A DNA stretch of 43,765 bases from Gemmatimonadota bacterium (GCA_016209885.1 JACQVF010000031.1:1-43765); one strand, 5' to 3'. Counted from the first letter of the stretch, positions 15,429 to 23,452 are shown. Program-made: numbers and translations. Notes: generated by a model not told the origin, from the sequence alone.

Positions 15429-18400
15429 TGCCCGGCGGCGAGCGCCGGAGCGCGGTGAGGAGCGCGAGCGGATCGTGGTGTGCCTCGGGGGCGTGGGCCT
15501 CGGGACGCGTGCCGCTGCGCAGGCGGAGCGGCACGACCTCGTGGGCGATCACGTTGATGGTGTCGCCGTCCTTCTGGAGGCGACCGGTCACCCCGAGGAA
15601 CGGCTCCATACGGACAGCCGCGCGGTCACGCTCGTAGACCTTCGGCTTCACAATCACGTTGACGTGGCCCGCCTCGTCTTCCAGCAAGACGAAGACGTAG
15701 CCCTTCGCGGTCTCCGGGCGCTGGCGCGCGACGACCAGCCCGGCGACCTGCACCCGGGCGTGCTGGAGCAGGTCGGGCAGCCGATCGGAGGAAACCGTGC
15801 CCGGGGAGAGCTCGCCCTCGAGCAGCGCGAAGGGGTGGCGGCTCGCCGAGAAATGAAGCATGCGGTACTCGGCGATCATGCGCTCCTGGAGGTTCAGGTC
15901 GGGGAAGGGGAGCTCCGCATAAGGGGCCCCCAGCTCGAGGTCGAGCTGATGGTCGTCAGCGCGGCCGCCATCGCGCCCTTCCTCCTCGGGCCCGAGCCAG
16001 AGCCCGGCCTGCCAGAGGAGTTCCCGGCGCGTGAGGCTGAGGGCGTCGAAGCCGCCCACCCAGATGAGGTTCTCGATGGCCGGCCGCTTGAGGTCCGCCG
16101 GCGTACGGCGGAGAAAGTCCGGGAGCGAGCGATAGGGGCCGCTCTTCCCCCGCTCCGCGACCACTGCGTCGGCGATCTCCTGGCCCCAGTCGCGCACGAA
16201 GCCGAGCCCGATGCGGACCCGTGTGCCCTCCACGGTGCAGAACGTCCGGCTCGCGTTCACATCCGGGAGCCGGACCTCGATTCGGTTCCTGCGGGCGTCG
16301 CGAACCAGGGCGTCTACAGGATAGAACCCCATGGGCTGATTGTTGAACAGGGCACAGTAGTACTCCGGGGGATGGTAGTGGCGAAGCCACGCGGACTGGT
16401 ACGCCAGCAGCCCGAACGCCGCCGCATGGGACTTGGGGAAGCCGAACTCCGAGAACGCCGTCACCTGCTCGAAGACCCGCCGCGCCGTGGCTTCTCCCAC
16501 CCCGTTTCGGGCCGCGCCGTCGCGGAACAGCGTCCAGTAGCCCTCCATGGCCTCCCGGGAGCGCTTCCGGCTCATGACCCGCCGGAGCCCCTCCGCCTGC
16601 CCGTCCGTGAAGCCGGCCATGGCCTTGCAGACCATGAGTACCTGGTCCTGGTAGAGGATCACGCCCAACGTGTCCCGGAGCGCCTCCTCCAGGCATGGGT
16701 GGTCGTACGGAATCTGGAAGCTCGGGTCGGTGCGCAGCTTCTCCCGGCGACGCACGTAGGGGTTCACCGCGCCGCCCACGATGGGCCCCGGGCGCACGAT
16801 GGCCACCTGGATCGCCAGCTCCTCGAGGCTGCGCGGCTTCGTGCGCCGCAGCATCTGGATCTGAGCACGGCTCTCGATCTGGAAGATTCCCACCGTGTCT
16901 CCCGAGCAGATCCGATCGTAGACCGCCTTGTCCTGGAAGTCGATCCGCGACAGATCCGGCGGCGAGCCCGTGTGCACCGCGATCAGGTCCACCGCCGCCT
17001 CCACCAGGGAGAGCATCCCCAGGGCCAGGAAGTCAATCTTGATGAAGCCGGCGTCGTCGCACGAGTCCTTGTCCCACTGGCAGAGGACGCGCCCTTCCAT
17101 CGCCGCCGGCTCCACCGGGACGAGCTCGACGAGCGGGCGGCTGGAGATGATCATCCCGCCCACGTGCTGGGAGATGTGGCGCGGCAACCCCGCGATCTCC
17201 TCCGCCAGCGCCACGAGCTCGCGCCAGAGCGGCGCGTCCGTCCGACCCTGGAAGCCCGGGAGCCGCTCGATCTCTTCTTTGAGCCCCGCGGCCGAGTAGC
17301 TCTCCGCCAGCTTCGCCAGCTTCTCCAGCTCGCCGGCCGGAAGGTCCAGCGCCTTCCCCACCTCCCGCACCGTGGAGCGGAGCCGGTACGTGGGGAAGCT
17401 GCAGACCAGCGCCGCATGCTCGCTCCCGTACTTCTCGTAGACCCGCAGAATCAGCTTCTCCCGGATGTCCCGCGCGAAGTCCAGGTCGATGTCCGGAACC
17501 GTGGCGAGCGCCTCGTTCAGGAAGCGGCCCAGGAAGAGTCCGTTCGCCACCGGATCGATGTGCGACAGCCCGATCAGGTAGCAGATGATGGACGAGACCG
17601 AAGAGCCGCGGCCTCGTCCGGAGGGGAGGTTCGACGCCGCACGGGGCTGTCCGCTACGCGTCTCGGCCGCCACCTCCTTCGCCAGCTCCAGCAGGTCGCG
17701 GTAGACGAGGAAGAAGCCCGCGAGCCCGTGACGCTCTACCAGCCGGAGCTCCTCCGCGAGCCGCGCCACCGCCTCCGCACGGTGCGGCGAGCCCGGTGGA
17801 TACCTCTCCTCCAGCGCGGCCCCACAGACCGCGGCGAGCGTCTCGATGGCGGTCCCCCGGCCGCTCCCCTCGAAATCCGGAAACTCGTAGCCCAGATCCC
17901 GGGTGAGGTCGAAGGCCGCACAACGCTCGGCGATGCCGAGCGTGTTGCGGAGCGCATCCGGCCGCGTCGCGAACCGGCGCGCCAGCGCCTCCGGCGCCGC
18001 CAGGTAGAACTCGCTGTTCGGGCGGCGCACCGCGTGCGCGTTGTCCAGCGTCGTGCGGTGCCGGATCGCCACCAGCACATCCTGCAGGCGATGACGTTCC
18101 CGGCGGTGATAGTGCACGTCGCTCGTGGCCACCATCGGAATCCCCAGGCGCTCCGCCAGGCGCGCCAGCGCGCGGTTGCGCCCCGCATCACCCTTTACCA
18201 GGTTTTCCTGGAGCTCGATGAAGAAGCCGCCCGGACCGAAGACGTCGCGGAGCCGCCGGGCGAAGGCCTCGGCTTCGTCGCTTCCGGCCTCGAGTTGCCG
18301 GACCAGCGCGCCCTGCCGGCAGCCGGACAGCACGATGAGCCCTTCGGCACGCTCCAGGAGCGAGGCGATGCGGAGACGGGGGTCCCCCCGGGGGCTCGCG

Positions 18401-18687
18401 AGATGGGCCTCGGAGATGAGACGGCAAAGGTTCGCGTACCCCGTGGGCGTCTCCGCCAAAAGCGTGAGGTGCGACCCGTCCTCCAGCGTCACCTCCGCGC
18501 CCGTGATCGGCTGGAGCCCCACCGACTTCGCCAGTTGCGCGAACTCCATGGAGCCATACAGCCCGTTATGGTCCGTGAGCGCCAACGCCGAATACCCCAG
18601 ATCCTTCGCCTGCAGGACCAGCTCCTCCGGATGGGACGCGCCGTCGAGGAACGAATAGCCCGAATGACAGTGGAGCTCGACGTACAT
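15412..18687 (-). CDS. dnaE2: error-prone DNA polymerase III alpha subunit DnaE2 (ImuC)
   Basis: 1091-residue C-family translesion polymerase. It has an N-terminal PHP domain (LHCHS, His6/His8, and SDVHYH), the polymerase core with PDIDLDF near residue 398 and KIDFLALG near residue 549 supplying the three catalytic aspartates, a helix-hairpin-helix region, and a C-terminal OB fold (VQVAGLVVARQRP). In other bacteria DnaE2 works with ImuB in SOS mutagenesis, and here imuB and a DUF6504-like gene lie just upstream on the same strand. The frame is open to 18864 but that extension is inside repeat copy 2; the ATG at 18687 has GAGGGGAAGGG upstream and begins with the canonical MYVELHCHS. Confidence 0.95.
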   Translation of the reverse strand: MYVELHCHSGYSFLDGASHPEELVLQAKDLGYSALALTDHNGLYGSMEFAQLAKSVGLQPITGAEVTLEDGSHLTLLAETPTGYANLCRLISEAHLASPRGDPRLRIASLLERAEGLIVLSGCRQGALVRQLEAGSDEAEAFARRLRDVFGPGGFFIELQENLVKGDAGRNRALARLAERLGIPMVATSDVHYHRRERHRLQDVLVAIRHRTTLDNAHAVRRPNSEFYLAAPEALARRFATRPDALRNTLGIAERCAAFDLTRDLGYEFPDFEGSGRGTAIETLAAVCGAALEERYPPGSPHRAEAVARLAEELRLVERHGLAGFFLVYRDLLELAKEVAAETRSGQPRAASNLPSGRGRGSSVSSIICYLIGLSHIDPVANGLFLGRFLNEALATVPDIDLDFARDIREKLILRVYEKYGSEHAALVCSFPTYRLRSTVREVGKALDLPAGELEKLAKLAESYSAAGLKEEIERLPGFQGRTDAPLWRELVALAEEIAGLPRHISQHVGGMIISSRPLVELVPVEPAAMEGRVLCQWDKDSCDDAGFIKIDFLALGMLSLVEAAVDLIAVHTGSPPDLSRIDFQDKAVYDRICSGDTVGIFQIESRAQIQMLRRTKPRSLEELAIQVAIVRPGPIVGGAVNPYVRRREKLRTDPSFQIPYDHPCLEEALRDTLGVILYQDQVLMVCKAMAGFTDGQAEGLRRVMSRKRSREAMEGYWTLFRDGAARNGVGEATARRVFEQVTAFSEFGFPKSHAAAFGLLAYQSAWLRHYHPPEYYCALFNNQPMGFYPVDALVRDARRNRIEVRLPDVNASRTFCTVEGTRVRIGLGFVRDWGQEIADAVVAERGKSGPYRSLPDFLRRTPADLKRPAIENLIWVGGFDALSLTRRELLWQAGLWLGPEEEGRDGGRADDHQLDLELGAPYAELPFPDLNLQERMIAEYRMLHFSASRHPFALLEGELSPGTVSSDRLPDLLQHARVQVAGLVVARQRPETAKGYVFVLLEDEAGHVNVIVKPKVYERDRAAVRMEPFLGVTGRLQKDGDTINVIAHEVVPLRLRSGTRPEAHAPEAHHDPLALLTALRRSPPGIKSFG

Positions 18688-18718
18688 GCTACCCTTCCCC
18701 TCACTATTCCCGGTTTTG

Positions 18719-18878
18719 AGCGGGCGAGCGGGTGAGCGGGCGAGCCCTTGGTGGGCACTGTTCGCCCGCCGCCGATTCCGTTTTTGCGACGCCGGCTGGC
18801 GCCAGGTAGGGGCGGTCAAGGCCCGTAGAAGTGGACGGACCGAGGAACGAACCCACCCGCTCACCCGCTAACCCGCTA
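18719..18878. repeat. palindromic intergenic element, copy 2
   Basis: Left octamer array AGCGGGCG, AGCGGGTG, AGCGGGCG, AGCC at 18719-18746. Right inverted array at 18855-18878 (minus-strand AGCGGGTT, AGCGGGTG, AGCGGGTG). Central GGCTGGCGCCAG at 18794-18805, 75 nt from the left end (76 nt in copy 1). The core resembles copy 1 in the same orientation (CTTGGTGGGCACTG against CTTTGTCGGCCCTG). It separates the DUF6504-like gene from dnaE2. Confidence 0.7.
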
Positions 18879-18908
18879 GGGAAGGGTGGAAGGGCGGGGC
18901 GGCACCCG

Positions 18909-19190
18909 CTACTCGTGCACGAACCACCGCTCCACCGTCAGGTCCCGATAGAGGGTGACGGGCCTGCCATCCTCGAGCACGACCTCCGTGTATTCACGGG
19001 CGATGGGGTCGCGCCACCATTCGTCGTCGATCCGCCATCGCTCCCGCACCGCGGCTACACGCCGGCGCTTCCCGTTCAGGTAGACGAAGAGCAGCTTTCC
19101 GTTCCCGTCCGTCCGCACCCCGGCCGGGCGCGGGAGGTTCAGGGGTCGAAGTTGAGGAGCGCGTGTCTCCGCTCGGGGATGCGCGACCAC
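18909..19190 (-). CDS. DUF6504-like small protein of the ImuB/DnaE2 cassette
   Basis: 93-residue protein with a compact basic/aromatic C-terminal part: NGKRRRVAAVRERWRIDDEW, then REYTEVVLEDG and TLYRDLTVERWF. This resembles the short proteins, annotated DUF6504 in my memory, that follow imuB in several phyla. The function is unknown; a role with the translesion mutasome is inferred from position only. The reading frame overlaps the imuB 3' end by 52 nt. The GTG at 19190 is preceded by GGAGGT at a 6-nt spacing inside imuB, supporting translational coupling. Residues 1-20 have the composition of imuB frameshifted, so a later start cannot be excluded. Confidence 0.7.
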   Translation of the reverse strand: MVAHPRAETRAPQLRPLNLPRPAGVRTDGNGKLLFVYLNGKRRRVAAVRERWRIDDEWWRDPIAREYTEVVLEDGRPVTLYRDLTVERWFVHE

Positions 19191-20449
19191 GGATCCACCT
19201 CCACCACGCGATACAGGGGGGAATGCCCGAACTTCAGTTTCAGCTCCAGTACCGCCTCCCGCAGGGCGGCCGGCACCTCGCCGTCCACCAGCTCCCGTCC
19301 AGCCGCCTCCCGGCCACCCTCTTCCTTACGGCTGAAAAGATCGGCCTGCCGGGCGGCGGGCCCGAAGTCGAAGAGCTCCACCGTGAGCGTCTCCACCGCC
19401 CGGGGCGGGGGAGAGGCGGCCAGCCGCGTCCGGAGCGGTAGGGCGATCCGCTCCCGTGCCACCGTGGGCTCCCGGAGCACGACCTCCAACCCCCACGAAC
19501 CACCCCCTTCCAGCCCCGTCTGCACCCGCACGCCCCGGATGCTCCGCCCCCGCCGCAGCGGCCGCGAAATCGCCCGCTCCAACAGCCGGTCCAGCGCACC
19601 GAACAGCGTCTCGCTCTGCCCCACAGGGACCGGAAAGTCCAGGGAGACCCGGATCGGCTGCGGGCGGTGCCACGGCCGGACCGGGTCGATCCGCCGGCCC
19701 GTCGCCCACGCCAGCACCTGGCGCCCTTCATCCCCGAACTGCCCCACCAGCGCAGGCTCCGGAAGCACCACCAGCTCCCCCAGAGCTCCGATCCCCAGGC
19801 GCTCCAGCCGCTCGATCACCGACGGCTCCACCGGAAGCGCGGCCACCGGCCGGCTCGCTAGAAAGGAGGGGAGCTCCTCCTCCCTCACGATCATCGGCTC
19901 CCCCGGCCTCGCCGCCACCGCCGCCACCCACGCCCCGAACTTGCCGGGAGCCCAACCCGCACGGGTTGCCGCTACCAGCGGCCGGGGAAGCACCTCCAAC
20001 AGACTCTCCAGCGCACGCTCCGCCTGCCGCCGTGGACCCCCGTACAGCCGCTCCAGGCCATCCATCCCCAGAAAGACCCGCCCGCCACCTGCCGGCTCGA
20101 CCACCGGTGTGAGACCACCGAGCACCTCCAGCATCGCCTCCCCGGCCGCATCGTAATGGGCCGGATCCGGCTCCAATAGCGTGAGGAAGGGACAGAGCCC
20201 CACCGCCTGGCTCACCCCCATCCCCGGCCGCACCCCCGCCTGCGCCGCTCGCTCCGAGACCTGCCAGACCTCCCGGCGGACCCCCTCCGCCGGGGTCAGC
20301 AGCGCCACCGACGTGGCATCCAGCTCCGGAGACCGTACCAGCTCGAGACGCAGCTCGAAGGTGGGAAGCCAGAGACACAAGGCCAGACGGCTCCCCCGGG
20401 ACCGCGAACCCACGGAACAGACCGCCGTGGAGCCACCCGAATCACCCAT
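19139..20449 (-). CDS. imuB: ImuB, inactive Y-family polymerase-like mutasome subunit
   Basis: 436-residue Y-family polymerase homologue that elsewhere bridges the beta clamp and DnaE2 during SOS mutagenesis. The fold is recognisable (LALCLWLPTFELRLEL, GVRPGMGVSQAVGLCP, VFLGMDGLERLYGG, helix-hairpin-helix RLERLGIGALGELVVLP). The catalytic acids are missing: no aspartate in the first motif, and the usual SxDE position reads MDGLE, as expected for ImuB. QADLF at residues 368-372 fits the beta-clamp-binding consensus. No imuA precedes it; instead there is a structured leader of about 240 nt with a promoter at 20694-20722. The ATG at 20449 overlaps the stop of a possible 19-codon upstream ORF. 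Confidence 0.88.
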   Translation of the reverse strand: MGDSGGSTAVCSVGSRSRGSRLALCLWLPTFELRLELVRSPELDATSVALLTPAEGVRREVWQVSERAAQAGVRPGMGVSQAVGLCPFLTLLEPDPAHYDAAGEAMLEVLGGLTPVVEPAGGGRVFLGMDGLERLYGGPRRQAERALESLLEVLPRPLVAATRAGWAPGKFGAWVAAVAARPGEPMIVREEELPSFLASRPVAALPVEPSVIERLERLGIGALGELVVLPEPALVGQFGDEGRQVLAWATGRRIDPVRPWHRPQPIRVSLDFPVPVGQSETLFGALDRLLERAISRPLRRGRSIRGVRVQTGLEGGGSWGLEVVLREPTVARERIALPLRTRLAASPPPRAVETLTVELFDFGPAARQADLFSRKEEGGREAAGRELVDGEVPAALREAVLELKLKFGHSPLYRVVEVDPWSRIPERRHALLNFDP

Positions 20450-20501
20450 GCCGCGAGTTCCTGGAAACCTCGGCCTCTAGGACGCCCGGGCTATCGGACA
20501 T
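20442..20501 (-). CDS. possible 19-residue leader peptide overlapping imuB
   Basis: ATG at 20501 has GGGAGGGCAAGGG 4 nt upstream, and the short frame (MSDSPGVLEAEVSRNSRHG) ends at a TGA that overlaps the imuB start. This arrangement would couple translation of imuB to the short ORF. No homology is recognised and it may be fortuitous. Confidence 0.3.
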   Translation of the reverse strand: MSDSPGVLEAEVSRNSRHG

Positions 20502-20666
20502 GAACCCTTGCCCTCCCGGCTTACCCCTGAAATCCCTCGCCACTGGGGGGGAAGCGGCTCGAGCGAACACCGGAAGCCCGGTGCCGGAAACGGGCGCCGC
20601 CGGCTTCCCCCCTAGGGCAAGGAAGGGGCTTTCCGTAAGCAACCTCCGGATTCGCCCCTTCGCTTC

Positions 20667-20700
20667 ACCGATACCGAATATTTACCGAAACCGAATATAA
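20667..20700. promoter_or_regulatory. tandem 17-bp operator-like repeat at the imuB promoter
   Basis: Two abutting 17-bp units, ACCGATACCGAATATTT (20667-20683) and ACCGAAACCGAATATAA (20684-20700), identical at 14 of 17 positions. Each contains two ACCGA[A/T]A half-sites. They cover the -10 box and the predicted start of the imuB promoter, the usual place for a repressor. It does not resemble the LexA boxes I know from other phyla. Confidence 0.5.
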
Positions 20701-20722
20701 GCCGAAAATCGCCGGGGAGCAA
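20694..20722 (-). promoter_or_regulatory. sigma70-like promoter of the imuB cassette
   Basis: Minus-strand TTGCTC (20722-20717), 17-nt spacer, TATATT (20699-20694). Predicted start near 20687, about 240 nt upstream of imuB. Confidence 0.5.
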
Positions 20723-21051
20723 GAAACCAAGAAACAAAGAAACAAAGAGAAACAAAGAAGAGAGAGCGCTCAGAGCGCTCGGAACTCGGAGGATGGGCAA
20801 GCGCCGTACAGCGGCGGCGCCCCAACTGCACTGCACCTCAGCGGCCAGACGACGGAGTGCACGCAGTGCGGGTGACCCCGTAGTCGTGCCGCCTGGGGCA
20901 CGAGATCTGAAGTAAGAGCAGTCGTGCCCGCCAGGGGGCGCATGATCCCGGGGCGAGAGCCCCGGTCGGATCCCGCCGGCCCGGGGGATCTTTCCGCACA
21001 GGACCTTTGGGTGACCATGTGTGAGGCGGTGCCGTCGCGCGACCCGTCCCT

Positions 21052-22149
21052 TCAGTTGGGGAAGAGACTCCGGTCAATCCCGGGGATGATCCGCAGCGCG
21101 TTCTGGTAGTAGAGCTTCTTCAGCACCTCATCCGGGAGGTCCAGCCCGTAGAGCTTCCAGAACGCGTGACGCCTGCGGTAGTAGTCGAAGTATTCGTCCG
21201 CGGTTTCCAGCGTTCGGAAGTAGACGGGGTACTCCTCGGGCGCCCAGGCGTCCTTGCCGAAGAGGACGCGGTCCTGGTAGCGGATGAACCACTGGCGTGC
21301 GAAGCGCGGCTGGCGTCCCAGCTCGGCCAGGACGGCACCGATCTCCGTGTAGACATTGGGGTAGCGGTCCAGGAGCTCACCCAGCCGCGCGAGGTTGTTG
21401 CCCATCCACCCCAGGTGGGCGTTGATGAAGATCGTGCGTGGGTGTTTTGCGAACACATGGTGCTGCTCGGCAATGATCTGCTCCCACGGCGGGTACTGCT
21501 CGGGCGGCCGGCGCCGACTCGGGATCTCCTTGAGCTCGAGCCAGCGCTCGTTGAAGCGGTCGTGGAGTTCCCAGAAGGGGGCGGGGTCAGCCGTGTGGAT
21601 GAGGATGGGGATGCCGAGCTCGCCGGCCTTCTGCCACACGGCGTCGAGGCGGGGGTCGTCTACGGGAACGCGGCGGCCCTGGCCGTCCCGCACGGTCATG
21701 CCCAGGTTCTTGAAGATCTTGAGCCCCTGGGCGCCGCCGCGGACATCCTGCTCGAGCTGGGCTGCCGCCCGTTTCCCGTAGTCCGGGTCGTCAATGCCGC
21801 CGAAGCTCAGGTTCGCGAAGATGACGAACCGCTTGGGGTGGCGCCCTTTCATGTTCGAGACGCCGCGCCGGAGCGCGTCTCCGTTGCGCCCGCTGAGGTT
21901 CACCATGACGGCCATGTTCAGGGCATCCAGGTCGCGCACGAGGCGGTCCAGCGCCTCGGGGGGCATGTCTGCGTCCTGGTGGCTGTGCACGTCGACGAAC
22001 GGGTACTTCGCACGCTTCACGGGCGACGCCGGCACGAGCAGGGTGGATCGAGGCTCGTACTCCTCGATGCTCATGGTCTGGGCGGCGCCGCTCACGGGAA
22101 CGAGCGCGAGGAGGACGAGGGGCGTGAGGCGATATGCAAGGGATCTCAT
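21052..22149 (-). CDS. exported amidohydrolase-family (amidohydrolase_2-like) protein
   Basis: 365-residue TIM-barrel metal-dependent hydrolase of the amidohydrolase superfamily, probably periplasmic. Signal peptide: MRSLAYRLTPLVLLALVPVSGAAQ. Metal-binding sites: VDVHSHQ (His55, His57), ILIHTADP, INAHLGW and GKDAW. The LGELLDRYPNVYTEIGA segment recalls the 2-amino-3-carboxymuconate semialdehyde decarboxylase/resorcylate group, but the substrate is unknown. The open frame extends to 22230; I use ATG 22149, which has GGGAG upstream, begins the signal peptide and lies 45 nt after a predicted transcription start. Confidence 0.85.
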   Translation of the reverse strand: MRSLAYRLTPLVLLALVPVSGAAQTMSIEEYEPRSTLLVPASPVKRAKYPFVDVHSHQDADMPPEALDRLVRDLDALNMAVMVNLSGRNGDALRRGVSNMKGRHPKRFVIFANLSFGGIDDPDYGKRAAAQLEQDVRGGAQGLKIFKNLGMTVRDGQGRRVPVDDPRLDAVWQKAGELGIPILIHTADPAPFWELHDRFNERWLELKEIPSRRRPPEQYPPWEQIIAEQHHVFAKHPRTIFINAHLGWMGNNLARLGELLDRYPNVYTEIGAVLAELGRQPRFARQWFIRYQDRVLFGKDAWAPEEYPVYFRTLETADEYFDYYRRRHAFWKLYGLDLPDEVLKKLYYQNALRIIPGIDRSLFPN

Positions 22150-22466
22150 GGGTGGGGCTCCCATCTCCGTCGAGGGGTTCTGGTGCTCGCGTGGCCGCAC
22201 AACGTAGTGGCGGTGGCGGCGGGACGGCAATCTGCCACCTGCTTTTCGCTCGAGCCGTGTGCGCTGGATGTCCGGCCTTATCCCATTCCGGCGTGCTACC
22301 GCATCGGACTCACCTCAGGCGTCTTGACGCATGGGGCCCGAGCGCTGACCGTACAGGGGGGTGAGTTCGCTGCCTGTGAGGGAGCATCTGCGGGGCGGGA
22401 GGGTAAACAAATGTGGGCGATGTTGGGAGAGGCCGTGCATCAATTCTCCAGTAGGCTTTCGCTACG
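22150..22466. other. divergent intergenic region between amidohydrolase and HTH gene
   Basis: 317 nt without a gene. It contains the minus-strand promoter at 22201-22230. I see no convincing plus-strand promoter for the HTH gene. The stretch just before the HTH start has a duplicated ACGATGAAAA that offers two ATG codons. Confidence 0.6.
22201..22230 (-). promoter_or_regulatory. sigma70-like promoter of the exported amidohydrolase gene
   Basis: Minus-strand TTGCCG (22230-22225), 18-nt spacer, TACGTT (22206-22201). Predicted start near 22194, 45 nt before ATG 22149. Confidence 0.42.
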
Positions 22467-22793
22467 ATGAAAACTACGATGAAAACGAAGAGCGCGAGAA
22501 AAGTGACCCGACGGCGCCGGGACGTGACGGAGTGGATCAAGGCGATCATCCGCAAGAAGGGGCAGACCTACGTGTCCCTCGCCGTCGAGATCGGCATCAC
22601 GCCGCAGGCCGTGAGCGAGATCGTTAACGGACGCACGAAGGGGAAGACCGCCCGCTACGCGCTGGCGAAGGCGCTGGGTCTCGAGGTCAGGGATCTGTGG
22701 CCCGCGGAGGCGGCGCGCAGGCCGCGCGCGGCCGGAGCGCGGAAGGCTGCGGCGAAGGCGGGGAAACGCGCCGCGCGCGGCAGGAAGCGGTAG
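22467..22793 (+). CDS. small helix-turn-helix protein with Lys/Arg/Ala-rich histone-like tail
   Basis: 108-residue DNA-binding protein. The central part is a phage-repressor/XRE-like fold, with the helix-turn-helix at about residues 34-56 (YVSLAVEIGITPQAVSEIVNG) and the rest of the bundle to DLWPAE. The N-terminus (KTTMKTKSARKVTRRRR) and the last 28 residues (AARRPRAAGARKAAAKAGKR..) are strongly basic and alanine-rich, like histone H1 tails in bacterial nucleoid proteins. It could be a regulator or a nucleoid-associated protein; no target is evident. Two in-frame ATGs (22467 and 22479) lie in a duplicated ACGATGAAAA, and the start is uncertain between them. A 23-nt dispersed repeat follows 11 nt after the stop. 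Confidence 0.75.
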   Translation: MKTTMKTKSARKVTRRRRDVTEWIKAIIRKKGQTYVSLAVEIGITPQAVSEIVNGRTKGKTARYALAKALGLEVRDLWPAEAARRPRAAGARKAAAKAGKRAARGRKR

Positions 22794-22803
22794 CGCCGGG
22801 CCA

Positions 22804-22826
22804 CTGTAGTTCTTCAGCGACCTGCT
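22804..22826. repeat. 23-nt dispersed repeat, copy 1
   Basis: CTGTAGTTCTTCAGCGACCTGCT (first 20: CTGTAGTTCTTCAGCGACCT) just after the HTH gene. It matches copy 2 at 37915-37937 at 21 of 23 positions. The sequence can form an imperfect AGTTC/GACCT hairpin. Confidence 0.6.
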
Positions 22827-22987
22827 ATCCTTGAGACGGATCCGGCGAGTGGTGCCGGGGGCCGGGGATCGCCCGGTCGCCGTTCATCGCGTAAGCGTGC
22901 CGCCTGACGTATCCGAAAGAGGTCAGGGGCGACCCACGTGTACGGGTGCGCGACGCTGGGCTGTCCGTCCCCGGGGCGTCCCCGGGT

Positions 22988-23452
22988 TCAGTGTTCCGGC
23001 GGCGGCAGTGGGCGGTCCAGGATGAGGCAGTCCCGCACGATGCGGCCGCCGACGAGGTGTTCCTGAATGATACGCTCGAGTATGGGCGGGTCGCATCCGC
23101 GGTACCAGGCGCCCTCGGGGTAGACCACAGCGATCGGACCACCCTCACAGATGCGGAGGCAGTTGGCCTTCGTGCGGTAGATCCCGCCCTGCTCGGACAG
23201 TCCCAGCTCCTTCAGGCGCCGTTTCAGGTACTCCCAGGCCGCAAGGGACTGCTCGCGCGACGAGCACTTCGGTGTGGTCTGGTCGCAGCATAGGAAGATG
23301 TGCCGGCGGATGACCGGCACGCCGGTGGTCTCCGCTTTTCGTTGGAGTTTCTCGACCAGCGATGGTGCGGGCGGCTCGTGGGCTACGGCCTCTGTGCCCT
23401 GCTCGGTCGGCCCGGCGGAGGACGCCCCGGCGCTGGGATCTGCCGTGCTCAC
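22988..23452 (-). CDS. thioredoxin-like [2Fe-2S] ferredoxin
   Basis: 154-residue protein of the thioredoxin-fold [2Fe-2S] ferredoxin family, related to NuoE-like and Shethna-type small ferredoxins, which carry single electrons in the cytoplasm. The cluster cysteines fit: Cys55/56, Cys63 (CCDQTTPKC), Cys98 and Cys102 (ANCLRIC), followed by [15 protein letters not shown]. The first ~40 residues are an acidic, alanine/proline-rich extension. The gene starts with GTG at 23452, sharing GTGA with the stop of the upstream MFS gene, so the two are probably translationally coupled. A much longer open frame running back to 24361 is a shadow of the MFS gene. Confidence 0.88.
   Translation of the reverse strand: MSTADPSAGASSAGPTEQGTEAVAHEPPAPSLVEKLQRKAETTGVPVIRRHIFLCCDQTTPKCSSREQSLAAWEYLKRRLKELGLSEQGGIYRTKANCLRICEGGPIAVVYPEGAWYRGCDPPILERIIQEHLVGGRIVRDCLILDRPLPPPEH

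Larger units (their letters stand above)
20502..21051. other. 550-nt non-coding region upstream of imuB with hairpins and repeats
   Basis: No convincing gene. It holds: a long interrupted hairpin in the imuB leader, CCTTGCCCT 20506-20514 with AGGGCAAGG 20614-20622, and inside it GGGGGGAAGC 20546-20555 with GCTTCCCCCC 20603-20612; the imuB promoter and tandem operator-like repeat (20667-20722); a purine-rich tract (20721-20765); two adjacent GAGCGCTC palindromes near 20767-20782; two imperfect direct repeats beginning AGTCGTGCC at 20882 and 20920; and a GAGA-loop hairpin CCGGGGC/GCCCCGG near 20947-20964. Confidence 0.6.

Noticed and set aside
15475..18735. 1086-codon open frame on the plus strand
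   Set aside because: It lies antisense to dnaE2 in the phase that high third-position GC keeps open; no domain is recognisable and dnaE2 is unambiguous.
20940..20990. Terminator for the exported amidohydrolase
   Set aside because: Strong hairpins are present but no T-tract follows in the direction of transcription, so I list them only as structure.
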